Below the pieces are notes generated by a model that was given only the letters and a program-made list of their open reading frames with translations, ran no database searches and was not told the origin of the DNA. DNA of 11,900 nucleotides from an uncultured bacterium (GTDB lineage Bacteria > Bacteroidota > Ignavibacteria > Ignavibacteriales > Melioribacteraceae), in assembly GCA_937936675.1 (NCBI GenBank), contig CALDDL010000100.1, forward strand, positions 1-11,900. The letters are read 5' to 3'. Of this stretch, positions 7,953 through 11,900 are shown one piece after another. Each line of letters begins with the position of its first letter. The stretch's first letter is position 1. The translations under genes were made by a program, and so were the position numbers.

Positions 7953-8972
7953 ATGCGTATAAAATATTTTGTTTTAATTTTATTTTTAATGGGAAGTTCA
8001 ATCTATGCTCAGAGTGTTTCTAAGAGTGGAACAACTTCTGCGGCATTTTTGGAAATCCCTGCCGGTGCTAATGCTATTGGAATGGGTGGGGCTTATGTGA
8101 GTATGGCTAAAGATGCTTCTGCACTTTTTTGGAACCCTGCGGGCATTGCATCAATTAATAATTACGAAGCAATCCTTACCCATACCGATTGGATTGGCGA
8201 AACTAATTTCGATTATGCGGGAATCGTAATTCCGCTTGGTGATATAGGAAATATCGGTTTTAGTTTTACCTCTCTTTCGATGGATGATATGAAAGTAAGA
8301 ACTGTCGAAAAACCTGATGGCACAGGTGAGTATTTTAGTGCTAATGATATTGCAATCGGTATCTCTTATTCACGTAATTTAAGCGATCGATTTTCTATCG
8401 GCTTTACAGGTAAATATATCCAGCAATCAATATGGCACATGAATGCATCTGCTTTTGCTATTGATGCTGGTACTAAATTCCAAACGGATCTATTCGGAGG
8501 CATGGTAATAGGAGCGTCAATATATAATTTTGGTACTCCGATGCAATTATCTGGAAGAAATACTCGTTATTTTATTAGCGTGGACGATACTAAAATGGGA
8601 ACTAACGATCAGATCCCCACAAATATTGAAATGGATTCATGGGATCTGCCTATGACATTTCAAATTGGTTTATCTACGAATGCGATTAAGACCAATGACT
8701 ACCGAGTTACAATTGCTGCCGATGCAATACATCCAAATAATCAATATGAGAGTATGAATTTTGGTATTGAAGCCGCATTCATGGAATCGATATTCATTAG
8801 AGGTGGCTTTAATAATGCTTTTATGAAAGAATCCGAAGGTGGACTTTCATTTGGTATCGGGGCTAATTCTAAATTGTTTTTATCAAGTGCGTATGTTCGT
8901 TTCGATTATGCTTATCGCGATTTCGGAAGATTGAAAGATATTCACACTTTTTCTGTGGGACTTAGTTTCTAA
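7953..8972 (+). CDS. PorV/PorQ-family outer-membrane beta-barrel protein
   Basis: A 339-residue protein. Residues 1-19 are a signal peptide (MRIKYF, hydrophobic core, IYA). The N-terminal signature follows: FLEIPAGANAIGMGGAY (32-48), AKDASALFWNPAGIA (52-66), then a pattern of short aromatic strands ending in FSVGLSF. This is the pattern of the PorV/PorQ (FadL-related, UPF0164-like) family. PorV is known to bind T9SS cargo carrying C-terminal sorting domains and shuttle it to the cell-surface attachment complex; many lineages carry extra paralogs of unassigned role. Its place directly after a gene for a protein with such a tail suggests a dedicated shuttle or outer-membrane partner for that protein (inference). 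A FadL-like transport pore is the alternative. The stop lies 8 bases before the next start. Confidence 0.85.
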   Translation: MRIKYFVLILFLMGSSIYAQSVSKSGTTSAAFLEIPAGANAIGMGGAYVSMAKDASALFWNPAGIASINNYEAILTHTDWIGETNFDYAGIVIPLGDIGNIGFSFTSLSMDDMKVRTVEKPDGTGEYFSANDIAIGISYSRNLSDRFSIGFTGKYIQQSIWHMNASAFAIDAGTKFQTDLFGGMVIGASIYNFGTPMQLSGRNTRYFISVDDTKMGTNDQIPTNIEMDSWDLPMTFQIGLSTNAIKTNDYRVTIAADAIHPNNQYESMNFGIEAAFMESIFIRGGFNNAFMKESEGGLSFGIGANSKLFLSSAYVRFDYAYRDFGRLKDIHTFSVGLSF

Positions 8973-8980
8973 TTAATATT

Positions 8981-10438
8981 ATGATGAAATATTTCTTAAT
9001 AATATTATTATTTTTAAATGTAATTATCGAAGCAGCAGCCGAACCCGATTCGGCTGTTGCTTCTATTGGAAATCTGCGTATTTCAAAAGATGAATTTATC
9101 AATGGCTACGAATTCGGTCCATCTTTTTATAAAAAAGTGAATAATTCCAAGAAAGTATTTCTCGATTTTTTAGTAAATGAAAAACTTCTCGCACTTGATG
9201 GATATTCAAAAAAACTTGACACTTCACAAAATTATAAGAATATATATAATACTTTCCTTTCTGATATCGCCTCCGAAGAGATGTTTAAAAAAGAATTTCT
9301 TCCCAAAATAAAAATTACTTCGGCTGAAATTGATACAGTAGCTAAACAGAAATTAATAAATCTCGAAATCGATTGGATCTATAATTCTAATCAGTCATCG
9401 ATAGCTTCCATATTAAATCAATTAAAAAAGGGAGCTAGTTTCGATTCTCTATGGAACAAGCAATTAAACGAATCAATTACAAAAGATGATAGATATATGA
9501 AAACTACTCGTTTTCTATTGGGTGAAAAAAATCCTTTACTAGCATCTGTTGTCGATACTTTAAGGGTGGGTACCTATTCTCTTCCAATTAAAACAAATGA
9601 TGGATTCTATATCGTCAGATTGAAAAATTTTGATTATCGATTAACCGCTTCCGAAGGTGAAAAAATAAAAGTTCGGCAAGAAGCCAAGAATGCACTTAAA
9701 CTAAAAAAGAGTGAATTACTTTCATCTGTTTATATCGATAGTCTAATGAGAGATTCTAATTCTACTATTAAACGAAAGGCATTTCAAATTCTTCGATCAT
9801 ATCTTGCTAAAAGTTTTATCTCCAAAGAAAAATATTCAGATTGGAAACTTGGAACTATATTAAAAAGTGCGATAAATTATTATGATAGTCTCGGAATAAA
9901 ATCATATTCTAAAATAGAATTAATAGAAACTAAGAATGGGTCTATTTCACTATCAGAATTTTTGAATTGGTTTCAATTGCGCAGCCAATATATCAAAATG
10001 AAAGATGGAAGCTTTGAAGATTTTTCTCGTTCATTAGAAAGTCATGTATGGCTCATGTTGCGTGATAATCTGCTTGCTTCAGAAGCTAAGAAAAAGGGAT
10101 ATAATTCAAACAAAGAAGTTATATCTCAGATGAGATTGTGGAATGATAAAATTATGTACGCAACTGTAAAAAATCAACTTATAAATTCCATTACTCTTAA
10201 TAGTAAGGAAGTAAATAATAGTGAAATTGAGATTGAACTAAATAAAAGGATATTTAAAAAATTAGTTGAGCTAAAGAAGAAACATCGTATTAAAATAGAT
10301 ACTAAGCTGCTTAGTTCGATTGAAGTGAGTGAAGAAAACAATCCAAATGCAATCGATTTTTATTTTGTAAAAAGAGGCGGACTTATCCCAAGAACTCCTT
10401 ATCCAATATTGGATATTTACTGGGCGGGATGGTTATGA
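8981..10438 (+). CDS. SurA/parvulin-like periplasmic chaperone, probably without isomerase activity
   Basis: A 485-residue protein with a signal peptide (MMKYFLIILLFLN, cleaved about residue 20). Residues about 25-115 resemble the SurA N-terminal chaperone segment (VASIGNLRISKDEFINGYE, then LDFLVNEKLLALDGYSKK). Residues about 125-218 match a PpiC-type parvulin in layout (ILNQLKKGASFDSLW, LRVGTYSLPIKTNDGFYIVRL). However, the usual opening HIL is IDWIYN here, the D-GG-LG turn is missing, and the second His is Tyr (GFYIV), so catalysis is unlikely. Residues 220-460 are Lys/Glu-rich and helical-looking, perhaps a second chaperone lobe. No Shine-Dalgarno sequence precedes ATG 8981 or the adjacent ATG 8984; translation may be coupled to the gene upstream. 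It probably assists folding of the operon's outer-membrane or secreted products. Its stop overlaps the next start as ATGA. Confidence 0.75.
   Translation: MMKYFLIILLFLNVIIEAAAEPDSAVASIGNLRISKDEFINGYEFGPSFYKKVNNSKKVFLDFLVNEKLLALDGYSKKLDTSQNYKNIYNTFLSDIASEEMFKKEFLPKIKITSAEIDTVAKQKLINLEIDWIYNSNQSSIASILNQLKKGASFDSLWNKQLNESITKDDRYMKTTRFLLGEKNPLLASVVDTLRVGTYSLPIKTNDGFYIVRLKNFDYRLTASEGEKIKVRQEAKNALKLKKSELLSSVYIDSLMRDSNSTIKRKAFQILRSYLAKSFISKEKYSDWKLGTILKSAINYYDSLGIKSYSKIELIETKNGSISLSEFLNWFQLRSQYIKMKDGSFEDFSRSLESHVWLMLRDNLLASEAKKKGYNSNKEVISQMRLWNDKIMYATVKNQLINSITLNSKEVNNSEIEIELNKRIFKKLVELKKKHRIKIDTKLLSSIEVSEENNPNAIDFYFVKRGGLIPRTPYPILDIYWAGWL
9029..9063 (+). promoter_or_regulatory. Long hairpin at the start of the chaperone gene
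   Basis: Bases 9029-9043 pair with 9049-9063 over 15 positions, with a single G-U wobble (9035 with 9057). The loop is CCCGA, and the core is CAGCCGAA with TTCGGCTG. It starts 49 bases into the coding region and covers the signal-peptide cleavage segment (AAAEPDSAV). No T-run follows, so it is not a normal terminator. It may act in mRNA stability, processing or translation; the role is inferred only. Confidence 0.6.
10400..10415. repeat. Perfect 16-bp palindrome just upstream of the substrate-binding protein start
   Basis: TATCCAAT is followed directly by its reverse complement. It lies in the last codons of the chaperone gene, ending 19 bases before ATG 10435. It could be an operator, a weak hairpin, or chance in AT-rich DNA. 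Confidence 0.5.
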
Positions 10439-11718
10439 AAATAAAAATATTGTTTCTGATTTTATTTTTATTAATAGTCTCTTGTGATTCGGAAAAATCA
10501 TCAAGAAATGCTGATTTGATTTATTGGTCTGCAAATAACACCCAAGAGATGGAATTTGCCGCAAAAATTGTAAAAAATTGGAATGAAAAATATCCTGATA
10601 ATAAAGTTCTTTTCCAACCGGTACCGGAAGGGCAGTCGAGCGAAGAAGTAATTTTAGCAGCCGTTGTAGGAGAGACCACTCCCGATATCTATTCAAACAT
10701 GTGGGAAGGGGACGTGGAAGCTTATGCGCAAGCAGGGGTTTTAATTCCTTTAGATACCTTATCAGGCTTTATGGATTTTCTGAATGAGAGATGCGATAGT
10801 GCTACGATAGCGGAGGTAACATCATTAGATGGACATATTTATCAAGTCCCTTGGAAAATAAATCCAATTATTCAATTGTACAATAAAAAGATTTTTGAAG
10901 AAGCGGGATTCGAGAGAGCACCACGAACTTATTCAGAATTTTTAGAAGCCGGAAGAAGAATACAAAAAGATACTGACGGTGATGGTTATGTGGACAGGTG
11001 GATCGGGTATGCCGAAGTAACGGTTACATGGTGGCAGCGTTTTTTTGATTTTTATCCTCTTTATCTCGCAGCTTCCGGCGGTAAACCATTAGTGGAAAAT
11101 GATAAAGCAGTTTTTAATAATGATGCTGCATTAAAAGTATTTACATTTTTAAGAGAAGTTTATAAACAAAAATATTTTCCGAAAGAGAGAATATCAGCTC
11201 GTCAAGATGCATTTCTATCTAGCGCTATTGCTTCTCGATTTACAGGTCCATGGGAAATAGCGCATGCCGAGAAATTCAAACCAAAAGGATTTGAATATGA
11301 TTTTTATCCGATGCCGGTACCTGATGATTATGATAAGCCCTCTTTCACTTATGGTGATCCTAAGAATATTGTAATATTTAATACATGTCCTAATCCTTCA
11401 CTTGCATTTGAATTTATCAAGTATGCGCTTAGCGAGGAAAATGATTTAAAATTTTTAGAGATCACGGGACAACTCCCGAGAAGAAAAGATATCGATATTA
11501 ATAAAAACTATACCGGTTACTTTGAAAAGAATCCTAAGATGAAAATATTTGGTGCACAAGCAAGATACGTAAGAGGTACTGATCAATCACCGGTATTAAA
11601 AGAAGTATTTGACTTGATATCACAAGAGTATGAAGCATGTGTTATATATGGTGTAAAGACACCTAAACAAGCATTAGATGATGCCGAAAAGGCAGTTAAT
11701 CTATTATTTATTAAATAA
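10435..11718 (+). CDS. ABC-transporter substrate-binding lipoprotein (family 1, sugar-type)
   Basis: The ATG at 10435 overlaps the previous stop as ATGA, giving 427 residues; ATG 10429, two codons upstream, is possible but less likely. A lipoprotein signal ends I14-V15-S16-C17, so Cys17 should be lipidated; Asp18 follows. The mature protein has the layout of family 1 extracellular solute-binding proteins: LIYWSANNTQEMEFAAKIVK, GETTPDIYSNMW, QVPWKINPIIQLYNKKIFEE, a DTDGDGYVD loop (179-187) that resembles a calcium site, the Trp/Phe/Tyr-rich WWQRFFDFY, and SRFTGPWEIAHA. Such proteins deliver sugars or similar solutes to a MalF/MalG-type permease, and a permease gene starts 6 bases after this stop. 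The many aromatic residues around 195-210 could line a sugar site. The exact substrate cannot be read. Confidence 0.9.
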   Translation: MKIKILFLILFLLIVSCDSEKSSRNADLIYWSANNTQEMEFAAKIVKNWNEKYPDNKVLFQPVPEGQSSEEVILAAVVGETTPDIYSNMWEGDVEAYAQAGVLIPLDTLSGFMDFLNERCDSATIAEVTSLDGHIYQVPWKINPIIQLYNKKIFEEAGFERAPRTYSEFLEAGRRIQKDTDGDGYVDRWIGYAEVTVTWWQRFFDFYPLYLAASGGKPLVENDKAVFNNDAALKVFTFLREVYKQKYFPKERISARQDAFLSSAIASRFTGPWEIAHAEKFKPKGFEYDFYPMPVPDDYDKPSFTYGDPKNIVIFNTCPNPSLAFEFIKYALSEENDLKFLEITGQLPRRKDIDINKNYTGYFEKNPKMKIFGAQARYVRGTDQSPVLKEVFDLISQEYEACVIYGVKTPKQALDDAEKAVNLLFIK

Positions 11719-11724
11719 GGTAAA

Positions 11725-11900
11725 ATGAAAAAAAAATATCTTCCATATTTTTTGGTTTCTCCATATCTGATCCATTTTGCAATCTTTACCGCTTTTCCGG
11801 TGGGGTTTTCAATTTATCTTACTTTCAATAATTGGAATATTATCGCTCCGATGGAATTTGTCGGACTGGCGAATTATAAAAGATTATTTAGCGATGCCAC
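11725..11900 (+). CDS. ABC-transporter permease, MalF/UgpA type (3' partial)
   Basis: The start and first 58 residues are visible before the window ends. ATG 11725 follows AAGG at 11717-11720 by 4 bases and lies 6 bases after the preceding stop. The visible sequence MKKKYLPYFLVSPYLIHF, a first membrane segment (about residues 8-33, with FTAFPVGFSIYLTF), then NNWN and FVGLANYKRLFSD, is the classic N-terminus of binding-protein-dependent sugar permeases of the MalF/UgpA type. It would form the inner-membrane channel for the lipoprotein upstream. The second permease and the ATPase are expected downstream or elsewhere and are not in view. Confidence 0.9.
   Translation, partial: MKKKYLPYFLVSPYLIHFAIFTAFPVGFSIYLTFNNWNIIAPMEFVGLANYKRLFSDA

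Noticed and set aside
7953..8972. Assigning the symbol porV
   Set aside because: The family match is good, but genomes of this group carry many PorV/PorQ paralogs, and this operon-linked copy need not be the core T9SS component.
8974..9007. AT-only 9-bp stem that could hide the chaperone start codon
   Set aside because: The arms TAATATTAT and ATAATATTA do pair, but with only A-T pairs and a 16-base loop, so the structure would be weak.

Overview
The window reads as chromosomal DNA from an AT-rich, Gram-negative member of the Bacteroidota/Ignavibacteriota (or a related FCB-group lineage). The evidence is two proteins with C-terminal domains resembling type IX secretion (T9SS) sorting domains, a PorV/PorQ-like outer-membrane protein, and a TonB-dependent receptor with an N-terminal carboxypeptidase-regulatory-like domain. 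The family-level calls come from reading motifs by eye; no database search was possible. All genes are on the + strand and coding density is very high. I see no tRNA, rRNA, CRISPR array, insertion sequence or phage gene.

Layout. (1) Bases 2-1936 are the 3' part of a large secreted protein built from alternating carbohydrate-binding-like beta-sandwich modules and ending in a T9SS type A-like sorting domain. One module is present twice at about 1.07 kb spacing with long identical DNA tracts, and the repeat runs off the left edge. (2) Bases 1944-1985 hold a strong hairpin that probably terminates that gene. (3) From 2010 to the right edge, six genes are packed with gaps of 14 bases or less, or overlapping: a TonB-dependent receptor, a 1076-residue secreted protein with an Asp-rich insert, an FnIII-like module and a sorting-like C-terminus, a PorV/PorQ-like protein, a SurA/parvulin-like periplasmic chaperone with no visible catalytic residues, an ABC-transporter substrate-binding lipoprotein, and the start of a MalF/UgpA-type permease. 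No terminator-like hairpin lies between them, so they look like one operon.

How the genes may work together (inference). The receptor would carry a ligand across the outer membrane, and the large secreted protein, delivered through T9SS with the PorV-like protein, could act on the cell surface as a capture or accessory factor in place of a SusD lipoprotein. The SurA-like protein would help fold the outer-membrane parts, and the lipoprotein plus permease would carry the ligand across the inner membrane. The substrate is probably a carbohydrate-like compound, judged only from the ABC transporter family and the neighbouring carbohydrate-binding-like modules. The arrangement of a TonB receptor, T9SS cargo, PorV-like protein, chaperone and ABC importer in one transcript, without a visible SusD, is the most interesting aspect of the window. 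Secondary points are a 15-bp RNA hairpin at the start of the chaperone gene, a perfect 22-bp palindrome inside the receptor gene, and the repeat-linked shift in codon use in the first gene.
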